64,000 bases of DNA from Saccharibacillus endophyticus. GTDB taxonomy: Bacteria; Bacillota; Bacilli; Paenibacillales; Paenibacillaceae. The stretch spans positions 248,001 to 312,000 of the forward strand of contig NZ_JAAZWE010000007.1 in assembly GCF_013185185.1 (NCBI RefSeq), read 5' to 3'. The stretch's first letter is position 1. The number at the start of each line of letters is the position of its first letter. The position numbers were made by a program, and so were the translations under genes. Below are positions 32,543 through 41,157 of the stretch, in pieces. The notes under the pieces were generated by a model. It saw only the letters and a list, made by a program, of their open reading frames with translations, did not search any database and had not been told where the DNA came from.

Positions 32543-34261
32543 TTACGAAGTCGGTTGTCCGCTGATGCTTGTTCCGTTTTTCGTAACCGTATAGGTAAGC
32601 TTGTCCCCGCTCCAGAAGTAGAACGTCAGCTTCACGGCTTCGCCCTCGCGGAATGTATCAAGCAGAGCTTTGCGCAAGATGATGGTTCCGTCGCTGTAAT
32701 TCGGGCTAAACGTCGATTCGAATTCTTTGAAGGATGTCCAGTCGTTCGGACCGGCGTTGCCGCCCGACGCGTACACGGCTTCCATCGTCGCCAGCTTGTC
32801 TCCGTTCCAAACGGTCGGAATGGCGAATTCCGCGTCCGTGCTTGTCGCTGCGCTCAACACGGGCGTCTGGTGGACAGTCAAATAGAAGTTCCAATCCGGG
32901 CCTTTGGTGAAGCCTGCGGTCAGCACGGCATTCACGCCGAACTCGCCCGAAGCCGTCAAACGCTCAAGCGTCGCTGCCGGAATCGTCAGCGTCTCGCCGC
33001 TTAGCTTGTAATCCTTGTTTCTCGTCAAACGTTTGCCGTCCGCCTTGAGCGAGGTCAGCTTGTTGCCGTTCAGTTGAAGCTGCACGACTTTGTCGGTCAC
33101 GGCTTCGCCTTTTCGCAGTTGAATCAGATCGGATTCGGCTACGGACGAACGCTGCTTTTGACCGGAGCGGATGATTTCGTACAGTTCGGGATCGGACCAG
33201 GTATACTGCGTGCGGCTGAAGTGCTGCCCGTTGTCCCACCACATCGTGGTGATATGCTTTTCTTTCAGATAATAGGTCAGGAATTCGAAGAACTTCAGCT
33301 TTTCGCCTTGTTCGATCGTATCGGTATTCTTATCGAAGCCGAGCAGTCCGTATTCGCCTAGAATAACCGGAATGCCGCGAGCGGTGAAGGTATCGTACAC
33401 ATTGTCGAAAGTCGTGATGATATCGTTTCGCGTCGTGTCGTCGAAGGTGGTTGTGCCTGCAATATTGACGCTGAACGGCCAGTAACCGTAATAGTGCACG
33501 GTCGCGATCAGGTTTTTGTCGTCTTTCAGCTGCTCGAACGTTTTGTACAGCTCGTCCATGCGCTCCTGCGACGGCGACGATTCGAGCGTCGGCAGAATGA
33601 GCGGGCGAGTCGCGTTTTTGCCGCCGGAGTTACGAACGATCTCGTGGAAAGAGAGGTTCAGTTCATTCAGCATCGCTTGGGCGACCGCTTCGTCCGTCGT
33701 GCCGCCGTCGGTGAAGCGAGGCTCGTTGACGCTCTCGAACGAGACTTTGTCGGACTCGTTTTTGAACTTGTCGGCGACCTGCGTCCAGACCGCGTTGTAG
33801 CGGGCCAGCGTCTCGTCGTGATTGGTTTCCATTTTGCTGATCCAGACCCACGAATCGTGGTGAACGTTGATCAGCACGTACAGATTCTCCGAGCGTGCCC
33901 AACCTACGACTTCCGCGACGCGGTCGAGATAAGCGGGATCGATTTTGTACTCGGGCGCGGGTCCGATATGGTTATCCCAAGTCACCGGAATCCGAATGCT
34001 GTTAAAACCTTGCCGGGAGATCTGCTTGATCAATTCCTTCGTCACGCGAGGATTGCCCCAGGCCGTCTCGTCTTCGCCTACGGAGTCCAGCGTATTGCCG
34101 AGATTCCAGCCGGGCTGCATTTGGTTCACGTAAGTCTGCATTTTGCTCTTCGGCGGATTTTCCGCGGCGGAAACCGTACCTGACGCTGCCGGAAGCAATG
34201 GGAGGAGCAGGATGACGGCAAGCAGCATGGAAAAAGCGGGCTTAAAGCTTTTTTTGAACAT
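32543..34261 (-). CDS. Secreted GH5 endoglucanase/xyloglucanase with X2 and CBM46-like modules (copy 2)
   Basis: A 572-residue secreted enzyme with the same four-part layout as copy 1 at 29314: signal peptide (1-33), GH5 barrel (about 40-370), X2/Ig-like module and CBM46-like module. Catalytic residues E180 (VNEPR) and E303 (LGEYG) are present. Most of the barrel is identical or similar between the copies, while the X2 module and the end of the CBM differ more, suggesting different substrate preference after duplication. AAGGAGG site before ATG at 34261. A weaker cre-like sequence lies at 34309-34322. The gene pair is separated by the M29 gene, so the duplication is not in strict tandem. Confidence 0.95.
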   Translation of the reverse strand: MFKKSFKPAFSMLLAVILLLPLLPAASGTVSAAENPPKSKMQTYVNQMQPGWNLGNTLDSVGEDETAWGNPRVTKELIKQISRQGFNSIRIPVTWDNHIGPAPEYKIDPAYLDRVAEVVGWARSENLYVLINVHHDSWVWISKMETNHDETLARYNAVWTQVADKFKNESDKVSFESVNEPRFTDGGTTDEAVAQAMLNELNLSFHEIVRNSGGKNATRPLILPTLESSPSQERMDELYKTFEQLKDDKNLIATVHYYGYWPFSVNIAGTTTFDDTTRNDIITTFDNVYDTFTARGIPVILGEYGLLGFDKNTDTIEQGEKLKFFEFLTYYLKEKHITTMWWDNGQHFSRTQYTWSDPELYEIIRSGQKQRSSVAESDLIQLRKGEAVTDKVVQLQLNGNKLTSLKADGKRLTRNKDYKLSGETLTIPAATLERLTASGEFGVNAVLTAGFTKGPDWNFYLTVHQTPVLSAATSTDAEFAIPTVWNGDKLATMEAVYASGGNAGPNDWTSFKEFESTFSPNYSDGTIILRKALLDTFREGEAVKLTFYFWSGDKLTYTVTKNGTSISGQPTS

Positions 34262-34308
34262 GTGAGCCTCCTTGGTATGTAGAAATGGGCGGCATAAAAT
34301 CAAAATTT

Positions 34309-34322
34309 TGTAACCGCTTTAT
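34309..34322. promoter_or_regulatory. Weak cre-like sequence upstream of GH5 copy 2
   Basis: TGTAACCGCTTTAT fits the CcpA consensus with two mismatches at the 3-prime end. Reported because copy 1 has a better site at a similar place. Confidence 0.25.
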
Positions 34323-34458
34323 CCTTTACCCGAACAGCATACCGCTGAACATAAAACGTTATCGGGAAAAGAAATATTTTTGAAAAAGTCGTTTTGATCT
34401 ATGTAAAAAGCGGCTTATTGAAAATCTGATAAAGGGGCTTTATTTTCGTAAAGGCTTT

Positions 34459-34466
34459 TCCGATAA
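34459..34466 (+). promoter_or_regulatory. Possible sigma-D -10 element for the MCP gene
   Basis: TCCGATAA matches seven of eight bases of the sigma-D (flagellar) -10 consensus GCCGATAA, 65 bp before the MCP start. The -35 TAAA is not found at the ideal 15-bp distance. Confidence 0.3.
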
Positions 34467-34531
34467 ACAAATTACTGGAATACGTTTATCATTTTATAGA
34501 ACTTATTTACAACAGGGAGCGTGCAGCATAG

Positions 34532-36244
34532 ATGAAAAAGGTCAGATTCACGATCGGAGCCAAAATCGGCCTCGGTTATTTGCTCGTCATATTGGCGCTG
34601 GCGGCGGTGATTCTCGTCGTCCGCGGCCAAATCGACAAACTGGAAGAAGAAATGAATTTTATCGCGGGTCATGATATGGAAGTGCATGAACGCATCAATC
34701 AGATCTCGAAAAATGCCGTCGATATGGAAACCGGGCAGCGCGGATTCATTATCACGGGCGAGGACAAATACCTCGATCCGTACAATGCGGGCAAAACGCA
34801 ATGGGACGAAAATTATGAAGCGCTGTATCAGCTGGTCTCGGACAATCCGGCCCAGCAGGACAAGTTGGACCAGATCAAAGCGAAGATCGAAGACTGGATT
34901 CAGGTCGCCGGCGAAGCCACGATCGCGATGAAGCGGGCGGACGATTCCGCGGCTCTGGACCAATTTTTCGTGGATGATCCGGGTAAGGCGGACATGGATG
35001 CTTTCCGGGAACTGGTGGATACGTTCGCGACTACGGAAAAGAATTTGACGACCCAGCGCGTCGACGATTTGCATAACAGCAATCAGACCTTGAAAAATCT
35101 TCTGTTCGTGCTGCTCGCCGTCGTGGTGATCGCGGCGCTGCTTCTGGCGTGGTTCACTTCTTCGAGAATCGCGCGCAGCCTCAAATCCGTTACCGCCACG
35201 ATCGGCGACATCGCTTCTTCGGGAGGAGATCTGACCAAACGGATCGAAGTCCGCAGCAACGACGAAGTCAAAGACCTGGGCGAAGCGACCAACCTGCTGC
35301 TGGTCAGTTTGCAGGATATGATTCGCGATCTGAAAAACAATACGGTACAGTTGGCCGGCGCTTCGTCTTCGCTGCGCCAAGGCGCGCAGGAAAATTCGCG
35401 AGCCGTAAAAGAAGTCACGACGTCGATCCAGCGCGTGGCGGAAGGCTCGGAGCGGCAGGTCGTGCAAACGGAAGACATTACCGCCGTCATGAAAGAAACG
35501 ATCGCGGGACTGGAGCAGGTAGCCGAAGCCGCCGCGGAAGTCGCGGGATTGGCGCAACAGACGCAGAGCATGGCGGCGGACGGGGAATACCGCATTAAGC
35601 ATAGCGTGGAAGAAGTGCAAAGCGTCGCCGACGCCTTCTCGTCGATCCGGGGCAGCGTCTCGGAACTGGCGGAGCGCTCGAACGAAGTGCTGTCGATTAC
35701 CGGCTACATTTCCGAGACGTCCAGCCAAACCAATCTGTTGGCGCTGAACGCCGCGATCGAAGCGGCCCGCGCGGGAGAGCACGGTCTCGGCTTCAGCGTC
35801 GTCGCGTCGGAAATTCGCAAGTTGGCCGACCAGTCGTCGCGTTCGACGGGCGAGATCAGCCGGATCATTACGGCCATGACGTCCGGCATCCGCGATATCG
35901 TGGAGCTGGTCGAATCCAGCACCGGCAGCGTGGAGCACGGCGTCGCATCGCTGGGCGAAGCGGGAAGCTCGTTCGAATCGATCGTCGAGCGGATCGGTTC
36001 GCTCAGCGCCCAGGTGGCCGAAGTCGCGGCCAACGTCGAACAAATGTCCCAAGGCTCGCAAAGCGTCGGCGAATCGGTGACCGAAATCACGCGCGTGACC
36101 GAAGAAATGGCCGCGCTCACGCAGGAAGTATCCGCGATGAGCGAAGAGCAGTCCGCGTCGATGATGGAGATGGAAAACACGTCGGCCAAGTTGAACGACA
36201 TGGCGGATTCGCTGTCGCAGATCGTGGAGAAGTTCAAGATTTAA
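34532..36244 (+). CDS. Methyl-accepting chemotaxis protein with CHASE3-type sensor
   Basis: A 570-residue membrane receptor: TM1 (about 10-30), extracellular helical domain with the CHASE3 pattern [20 protein letters not shown] (about 35-185), TM2 (about 188-210), HAMP (about 211-265) and a signalling coiled coil whose tip [26 protein letters not shown] is the invariant kinase-contact region. It feeds CheA/CheW and probably controls swimming direction. The ligand is unknown; CHASE3 domains occur with many inputs. Start ATG has a weak AGGGAGC site. A strong terminator follows, so it is a single-gene unit. Confidence 0.95.
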   Translation: MKKVRFTIGAKIGLGYLLVILALAAVILVVRGQIDKLEEEMNFIAGHDMEVHERINQISKNAVDMETGQRGFIITGEDKYLDPYNAGKTQWDENYEALYQLVSDNPAQQDKLDQIKAKIEDWIQVAGEATIAMKRADDSAALDQFFVDDPGKADMDAFRELVDTFATTEKNLTTQRVDDLHNSNQTLKNLLFVLLAVVVIAALLLAWFTSSRIARSLKSVTATIGDIASSGGDLTKRIEVRSNDEVKDLGEATNLLLVSLQDMIRDLKNNTVQLAGASSSLRQGAQENSRAVKEVTTSIQRVAEGSERQVVQTEDITAVMKETIAGLEQVAEAAAEVAGLAQQTQSMAADGEYRIKHSVEEVQSVADAFSSIRGSVSELAERSNEVLSITGYISETSSQTNLLALNAAIEAARAGEHGLGFSVVASEIRKLADQSSRSTGEISRIITAMTSGIRDIVELVESSTGSVEHGVASLGEAGSSFESIVERIGSLSAQVAEVAANVEQMSQGSQSVGESVTEITRVTEEMAALTQEVSAMSEEQSASMMEMENTSAKLNDMADSLSQIVEKFKI

Positions 36245-36275
36245 GCGTAACCGTTGATCGATTGATCGGGCAAAA

Positions 36276-36312
36276 GAAAAAAGCTTCCGGCTGCTGCCGG
36301 AAGCTTTTTTCT
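36276..36312 (+). terminator. Terminator after the MCP gene
   Basis: AAAAAGCTTCCGG and CCGGAAGCTTTTT with loop CTGCTG. Confidence 0.93.
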
Positions 36313-36367
36313 ATCCTTCGGACCTATCTATCGAACGGTAAACGGTCCTTCGCTAGATAAGCGACAA

Positions 36368-36559
36368 GCGGAGGGAGAAATTCAGTGAAATACAGGTTTT
36401 CGAAGAAAACCTGCGGTAACATATATGAAAATGTTGGCCTTTGAACTCGGAAAACTCCTTATTTAAATCTAATTCAACTTTTCCGAGAGAGACAGCGTCT
36501 TGTGAAGCATTTCGAAGAAATGCACTTCGGAAGCCTATGCTGGTAATTTCTCCCTCCGC
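36368..36559. repeat. Dispersed palindromic element, copy C (long form)
   Basis: Arms GCGGAGGGAGAAATT (36368-36382) and AATTTCTCCCTCCGC (36545-36559) are exactly complementary over 15 bp. The inner part has GGCCTTTGAACTCGGAAAA, its partner TTTTCCGAGAGAGACAGCG, and a block GAAGCATTTCGAAGAAATGC that is the reverse complement of part of copy B. B and C are therefore the same long variant in opposite orientation. It occupies the whole gap between the MCP terminator and the end of the ABC gene. Confidence 0.8.
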
Positions 36560-36571
36560 CCTCAAGCTTCC

Positions 36572-38287
36572 CTAACGAATAGGACTTTCCCCGTCCTTAC
36601 TCCACAACTCCCGGAAATAAGCGCTGCGTTCCAGCAGCTCCTCGAATCTCCCTTGATCGACCAACTCGCCTCCGCGCATCAGCAGAATCCGGTCCACCTG
36701 CCGAATCGCGTGCAGACGATGGGCCACGACAATGAGCGTCCGCCCGCGAAACCGCTCCGACACCGTCTCCATGATCCGCCGTTCGCTGATATTGTCCAGT
36801 GCCGAGACAGGCTCGTCGAGCACAACCATATCGCGGCTTTGCGCCAGCACGCGGGCAAAGGCCAGTCGCTGTTTCTCCCCGCCGGACAGCTTCATGCCGC
36901 GTTCGCCCACGGGCGTGTCGAGTCCTTGGGGCAAACTGCGTACCTGATCGCCCAGCAGCGCGTCGTCCAGCACCTCGTACAGCTGCGCGTCTTCGATCGC
37001 CTCGTCGAACGCCAGATTCCCCCGCAGCGTATCGTCGAACACCGGAGCATCCTGCGAAATGTAGGAAAGATGCGCATACAAGCTGTCCAGTTTTATCCCG
37101 TCGATGTCTGTCCCGTCGATCGTCAAACGGCCGGAATTTTTTTTGAGCAGGCCCAGCAGCAGTTTGACCAAAGTCGACTTCCCGCTGCCGCTGAGTCCCA
37201 CGATAGCGGTCGACGAACCCGCGGGCAGCGAAAAGGAGACGTTCCGCAAAAGGTTAGGCTGATCGCCTCCATAGCCGAAAGAAACCTTTTCAAAAACGAT
37301 CTCGCCTTTGATCCGCGCAACGTCGACCCCTTGTTCCAGATTGGAGTCCGAAGGCGCATCCATATGACGCTCGAAACGGTCGTAGGCGAGCCGATCCAGC
37401 TTATAGTCGACGTAGATCACGTTGAAAATGGCGATAGGCGAATACACTTTGTCGATCAGCAGCAGAAGCGCCAGCGTAATCCCGATGGTGGAACGTCCCG
37501 CGGCGATATCCGTGATTCCGATCGCCAGCACCGCAATCTTGACCGCGATGACCAACAATTCGAACAAGGCAAAAAAAGATTCGTGGATCATGCGGATTTG
37601 TACGTTTTTGCGCACGATGTCTTCCGCGGTTCCCGTCAGCTTCTCGATTTCCCGTTTGTACCGGCGGTTCAGTCGAAATACGACCAGCTCCATAAAGCCG
37701 CGCACCGAATAACGGGACAGCTTTTCCTGGCTGATCAACAGGGATTCTTTGACCGAATAAAGAAACCGGAGCAGCAGACGCGTCAAAAGGAAGACGATCA
37801 GGTAACCGCCTGCGATAACCCACATGATTCGAGGACTGTACAGGCCGATGAAAAGCATGCTGAACACCAATGTCGGCAAAAGCTCGGAGAAAATGCGCAG
37901 GCAGAATCCGTGCACGATGCCTGATCCGGCCCGCGCGCCGTTATCGATGGTCTGGATCAGCTCACCGGTTCCGAGATTGCCGTAAGCACGGTAATCCATG
38001 CGGGAAATGCGGCCGAGCGCCAGCAGCTTGAGCCGTTCGGCGATGCCTTTGGGAAGAGCCGTCTCCGGATATTCCAGCACGTAATTGAGAACCGCGCACG
38101 CCGCTAGCAGGGCTCCGTACAGGATCAGCAGTCCGCGAAGCTCACCGAGCCCCGCTAACGCGGAGACGGAATCCAACAAGCGTTGAAAGGTCCGGACGCC
38201 GTACGCGCTGAAGAATTGCAAAGCGAAACCGAGCCCTATATATAGAAGAATTAATTTTTTGAACGCGAAAACAGAAGATTTTAACAT
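36572..38287 (-). CDS. ABC transporter, fused permease and ATPase (exporter type)
   Basis: A 571-residue half-transporter: six-helix membrane domain (about 1-305) and ATPase domain (about 330-571). Nucleotide motifs are Walker A GLSGSGKST, signature LSGGEKQR, Walker B MVVLDEP and the H-loop HRLHAIR. The domain order and sequence are those of type IV exporters (lipid, peptide or drug export); it should dimerise. The start at 38287 was chosen because AAAGGCGG lies before it and the first helix follows; the frame extends upstream to 38425 through the leader region and lacks a signal there. A strongly structured leader of about 240 nt precedes the gene (38374-38478). The substrate is unknown. Confidence 0.9.
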   Translation of the reverse strand: MLKSSVFAFKKLILLYIGLGFALQFFSAYGVRTFQRLLDSVSALAGLGELRGLLILYGALLAACAVLNYVLEYPETALPKGIAERLKLLALGRISRMDYRAYGNLGTGELIQTIDNGARAGSGIVHGFCLRIFSELLPTLVFSMLFIGLYSPRIMWVIAGGYLIVFLLTRLLLRFLYSVKESLLISQEKLSRYSVRGFMELVVFRLNRRYKREIEKLTGTAEDIVRKNVQIRMIHESFFALFELLVIAVKIAVLAIGITDIAAGRSTIGITLALLLLIDKVYSPIAIFNVIYVDYKLDRLAYDRFERHMDAPSDSNLEQGVDVARIKGEIVFEKVSFGYGGDQPNLLRNVSFSLPAGSSTAIVGLSGSGKSTLVKLLLGLLKKNSGRLTIDGTDIDGIKLDSLYAHLSYISQDAPVFDDTLRGNLAFDEAIEDAQLYEVLDDALLGDQVRSLPQGLDTPVGERGMKLSGGEKQRLAFARVLAQSRDMVVLDEPVSALDNISERRIMETVSERFRGRTLIVVAHRLHAIRQVDRILLMRGGELVDQGRFEELLERSAYFRELWSKDGESPIR

Positions 38288-38373
38288 GGCAAAGCCGCCT
38301 TTCGAAACAGGATGGGACGCCACGAGCCGAAAAAAAGGCGCAGCAAAAAGAGAATGACCGCCGAACGTCGAGC

Positions 38374-38478
38374 AAGTAACTGAATTCGAGACAAGGTACC
38401 GGGCAGAGCGGCCCGAAAGACCCACTACCCCCTTGATAGCCGGTACGCGTTTTGATCCGGCCCGAAATTCAGTTACTT
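38374..38478 (-). ncRNA. Structured leader RNA upstream of the ABC exporter gene
   Basis: Arms AAGTAACTGAATT (38374-38386) and AATTCAGTTACTT (38466-38478) are perfect complements and extend by two more pairs with one bulge. Inside, on the minus strand, GTACCGG pairs with CCGGTAC, and AGTGG pairs with CCGCT. The whole 105-nt fold ends about 85 nt before the start codon and is followed by a T-run (CTTTTTTTCGG on the minus strand). An extended -10 box TGGTATAGT (minus strand, -10 at 38533-38538) lies upstream at a sensible distance. It does not match any riboswitch class known to me. Confidence 0.55.
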
Positions 38479-38532
38479 CGAACGATGCGGCAGAACATTC
38501 TCCGATTCACCCCGTTTAGAAAAGTTAGGTTC

Positions 38533-38541
38533 ACTATACCA
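38533..38541 (-). promoter_or_regulatory. Extended -10 promoter for the ABC leader
   Basis: TGGTATAGT on the minus strand (TGn extension plus TATAGT). The -35 region is only a T-run, as expected for extended -10 promoters. Confidence 0.45.
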
Positions 38542-38640
38542 GATTCGGCGCGCGAAAAAAAATAAAAAAAATTTCGCGAACATGCAACTAAATCCGAACC
38601 CCGCGCGTCTTATAGATAACAAAAGGTTCCCGGAAACGAT

Positions 38641-38683
38641 AAAACCCGTTCCCCGGCTCATGCGCCGAAAGGAACGGGTAAAT
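38641..38683 (-). terminator. Terminator after the NlpC/P60 gene
   Basis: AACCCGTTCC and GGAACGGGT pair around an inner CCGGC/GCCG stem, with T4 exit on the minus strand. Confidence 0.8.
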
Positions 38684-38708
38684 GGAAAGGTTGAAATTTT
38701 CGTTGAAA

Positions 38709-39179
38709 TTAGCTATCCGTCATTTGTCCGTATGTCCATTCGCTGGTGACGCGCTTGGCAGTGACATAACGGTTAGCCCAATACGAGTTGGACAGGCTTG
38801 CGATGCTGACGCCTTTGCTGCTGGACGAGTTAGCGAATTTGCCGTTACCTACATAAAATCCCACATGGGAAATGCCGCGTCCCGTCGTATTGAAGAAAAC
38901 AAGATCGCCGACACGAAGATTGGATTTGGATACCGTTGTGCCTTGCTGCGCTTGGCTTGCCGCCGTGCGGGCGAGGGTCACGCCGAATTTGTCGAAGATG
39001 TACCGGGTGAATCCGGAACAATCGAAACCTGCTGTGGTTGTACCGCCGTATTTGTAAGGCGTTCCCGATACTTGACTGACTGCGGAATTGATCGGATTGG
39101 AGCTGGCGGCATATGTACTTGCTGCCCCGGATGTAAATACGATTGCTGCACCCAATACGGAAATAACGAGCTTCTTCAA
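38709..39179 (-). CDS. Secreted NlpC/P60 peptidoglycan hydrolase
   Basis: A 156-residue secreted cysteine peptidase: signal peptide (1-24), then a single NlpC/P60 domain. The catalytic Cys54 is in DCSGF and the His105 in SHVGFYVG; the third polar residue is likely N117 in FANSS. The enzyme should cut gamma-D-Glu to diaminopimelate bonds in the wall stem peptide. It lacks any wall-binding module. Expression is controlled by a c-di-AMP riboswitch just upstream, a well-known arrangement in Paenibacillaceae linking wall turnover to turgor and potassium status. GGGGGAAAAAT is the ribosome site, which overlaps the riboswitch end. Confidence 0.93.
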   Translation of the reverse strand: MKKLVISVLGAAIVFTSGAASTYAASSNPINSAVSQVSGTPYKYGGTTTAGFDCSGFTRYIFDKFGVTLARTAASQAQQGTTVSKSNLRVGDLVFFNTTGRGISHVGFYVGNGKFANSSSSKGVSIASLSNSYWANRYVTAKRVTSEWTYGQMTDS

Positions 39180-39193
39180 AAATTTTTCCCCCT

Positions 39194-39310
39194 GATGCCT
39201 ACGGAGTTAGCTAAGGGTTCGGTGGTAGGAATTTCCCTATACTCCCTCTGGAACAAGAATAATTCACCCGCAATGGTTCCCCCGTTTTCTTGCAAAAGAA
39301 ATTCGGCATT
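39194..39310 (-). ncRNA. Cyclic di-AMP riboswitch (ydaO-yuaA class)
   Basis: On the minus strand the sequence has the ydaO-class landmarks in order: ATGCC (closing stem), GGGGGAACCATTG, GGGTGAATTATTC, GGGAAATTCCTACC, CGAACCC and TTAGCTAACTCCGTAGGC. ATGCC (39305-39309) pairs with GGCAT (39195-39199). It ends 15 nt before the NlpC/P60 start codon. The class turns off gene expression when c-di-AMP is high and is commonly found in front of wall hydrolase genes. Confidence 0.9.
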
Positions 39311-39334
39311 TATTAATATTTTGTAACTATTGAT

Positions 39335-39364
39335 ACTCTACCTTATTGCCTGCTGATTTGTCAA
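39335..39364 (-). promoter_or_regulatory. Sigma-A promoter of the riboswitch transcript
   Basis: On the minus strand: TTGACA (39359-39364), 18 bp, TAGAGT (39335-39340). The start would fall near 39328, 20 nt before the riboswitch. Confidence 0.6.
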
Positions 39365-39748
39365 ACCCTTCGCGAAACTTCCCGACACCGCATGATTATA
39401 ACAGCCTCAAAATGAAACACAAGTGACAAATTTGTAATTAAGACTAGGAAAAACGTGCGAATTTGTTACAATTGAGTCGAAACGATTCAAGTTTTGCCCA
39501 AATTCTACAACTTCATGTATGATAAAAGAATTCTTACGATGCGAAAGAAAAACGAAAGCGGAATCGGAAAATGTAACTTTTGCGCAGCGGCGACGAAGAA
39601 CGCGCCTTTTATTTCTTCGGCAAGTCTAAACGATTCGAAAAGGGATTTTGCGAAAAAATTCGGATAAAATTTTAAGATTTATCTCTCGGGGAAGCGCTGA
39701 TTTGCCGATTTTAATTTATGGAGGATTCGAGCGTGGGAGGGCGTAGCG
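39365..39748. other. Intergenic region between the NlpC/P60 promoter and the Spo0E-like gene
   Basis: About 380 bp rich in A and T, with no open reading frame of coding character. A possible plus-strand promoter TTGCCC (39494-39499), 18 bp, TATGAT (39518-39523) could serve the Spo0E-like gene with a leader of about 220 nt. A small GAAGAA/TTCTTC hairpin is seen near 39587-39615. No other structure was recognised. Confidence 0.4.
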
Positions 39749-39904
39749 ATGAACAGCCAGGATATTCAAAACGAGATGGAACGCCAGCGGGTAATTCTTC
39801 ATCAATTAGCAGACGAGTTTGGATTTTTGGATGAGAGGGTTCTGGTGCAGTCGCAAAAACTGGACGAATGGTTGAACGAGTACGAACGCCAGAAAAGCAG
39901 GTAA
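39749..39904 (+). CDS. Spo0E-like sporulation regulatory phosphatase
   Basis: A 51-residue protein of two helices with the Spo0E-family signature SQKLDEWLNEY (residues 35-45; the general form is S-x-x-L-D). The first helix runs EMERQRVILHQLADEFG. These small proteins dephosphorylate Spo0A-P and delay sporulation. The ribosome site GGGAGG lies 8 bp before ATG. The gene stands alone and is followed by a terminator. It supports a spore-forming host. Confidence 0.82.
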   Translation: MNSQDIQNEMERQRVILHQLADEFGFLDERVLVQSQKLDEWLNEYERQKSR

Positions 39905-39965
39905 ACCTTTTGATCGGCTTTTCATGCAAACGCTTGCTGAGTTATTGAATATCCCCCGGTTCTTC

Positions 39966-39996
39966 GCGTGCATGTTCCCCGCACGCTTTTTTTGTT
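39966..39996 (+). terminator. Terminator after the Spo0E-like gene
   Basis: GCGTGC and GCACGC with loop ATGTTCCCC and a run of seven T. Confidence 0.8.
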
Positions 39997-40101
39997 TTTC
40001 CGGTTCCGGCCGGCCGCTTCCGGGGCTGCAAGCTTTCGGAGTATACTGGGAGGGTACGCAAACTTTAAAGAATGAAGCAGGCCGCAAAGGAGGATTTTCA
40101 T

Positions 40102-40599
40102 ATGGCAACGGAAATAGAACGCAAGTTTTTGTTGGATCGCACGCCGGAAGAACTGATCGCCGAGGGCGCGTTCAACCGCCTTTCGCAGCATCGGATCGAT
40201 CAGACGTATCTGGCACTCGATGAGCAGCAGGAGGTTCGTGTACGTCGATTGGTGGACGAAGATACGGGTGCGGTCGAATATACGCATACCTTTAAACAAG
40301 GCAACGGAATGAGCCGGGAGGAGATCGAATATTCCATTACCGAGAGCATTTACGAGCAGCTTTTCCGGGCTTCGGGTGCCGTACCGTTAACCAAAACGCG
40401 CACAACCGGAGAGTGGCAGGGTCTGACGGTCGAGTTGGATCGCTACGATCAATTGAACCTGACCGTAGCCGAGGTTGAATTCGATTCGATGGAGGACGCG
40501 GAATCTTTCGTGCCTCCGGATTGGTTCGGCGAAGATATCAGTTCGAAGCGCGAGTATAGTAATAAAAAGGTATGGAAAGAGCTGCAAAATCGAGCTTGA
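40102..40599 (+). CDS. CYTH-domain protein (triphosphate tunnel metalloenzyme family)
   Basis: A 165-residue protein starting with the signature EIERKFLL (ExExK, residues 4-8), which binds triphosphate through metal ions in the beta-tunnel. Other family strands are RVRRLV, YTHTFKQG, SREEIEYSI, LTKTRTTGEW and LTVAEVEFDS. Bacterial single-domain members are inorganic triphosphatases or of unknown function; adenylate cyclase is also in this family. AAAGGAGGATTTTCAT precedes the ATG at 40102, chosen over in-frame 40072. Confidence 0.9.
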   Translation: MATEIERKFLLDRTPEELIAEGAFNRLSQHRIDQTYLALDEQQEVRVRRLVDEDTGAVEYTHTFKQGNGMSREEIEYSITESIYEQLFRASGAVPLTKTRTTGEWQGLTVELDRYDQLNLTVAEVEFDSMEDAESFVPPDWFGEDISSKREYSNKKVWKELQNRA

Positions 40600-40695
40600 T
40601 GCACATTTCACGGATACGATCGCTGCATCGGCCTGCACGCCTATGTTACAATGAAGCCAATCCATATCAGATGGGCAATCATACTTTTGAAAGAG

Positions 40696-40974
40696 GTGAG
40701 GATCATCGCAGTTCAAATTCATATTCAACAGACGCCTAATCCCAATTCGGTCCGGATCGGAGCGGATTCCGTTCTTTTCGAAGGTCCGAAAAGCACATCC
40801 GTCAAAGCCGGAGAAGCTACGGACCATGCGCTTGCGGCGGCGCTCGTCGCGATCGACGGCGTGGACAACATTTTCGGCATGCGCGATTTTGTTACAGTAA
40901 GTAAGCTTCCTGACGCAAGTTGGGATGACATCATTCCTCAGGTTGAGGAAGCATTTAATCAAGTTTACGAGTAA
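40696..40974 (+). CDS. Nfu N-terminal-domain protein (Fe-S scaffold-related)
   Basis: About 92 residues with the Nfu_N pattern IQQTPNPNSVRIGAD, LFEGPKS, AALVAIDGVDNIFGMRDFVTVSK and a final WDDIIPQVEEAF helix. The C-terminal CxxC Fe-S domain of Nfu is absent, so it is a free N-domain as in several Bacilli. The start is uncertain. Homologues normally begin just before AVQ. The best ribosome site, AGAGGTGAGG (40693-40701), is well placed for ATC at 40705 but not for an ATG. GTG at 40696 and TTG at 40687 are the in-frame standard alternatives; GTG is used here. Confidence 0.72.
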   Translation: MRIIAVQIHIQQTPNPNSVRIGADSVLFEGPKSTSVKAGEATDHALAAALVAIDGVDNIFGMRDFVTVSKLPDASWDDIIPQVEEAFNQVYE

Positions 40975-41157
40975 ACTTTTTCTCGAAAATCCTATTTATT
41001 GAGGGCAGCGCCTAAGCTTCTCTTTCAAATTAGGATCATTCGAACAACAAGCGCTCCTTCATAGGGGCGCTTTCGCTTTTTAAGGAATAAGGAGTTAAGA
41101 AGGCAAGCGGCGGTTATTACTATAATAAGAAGAAACATTAGAAAGTTGGTAAGGCGG

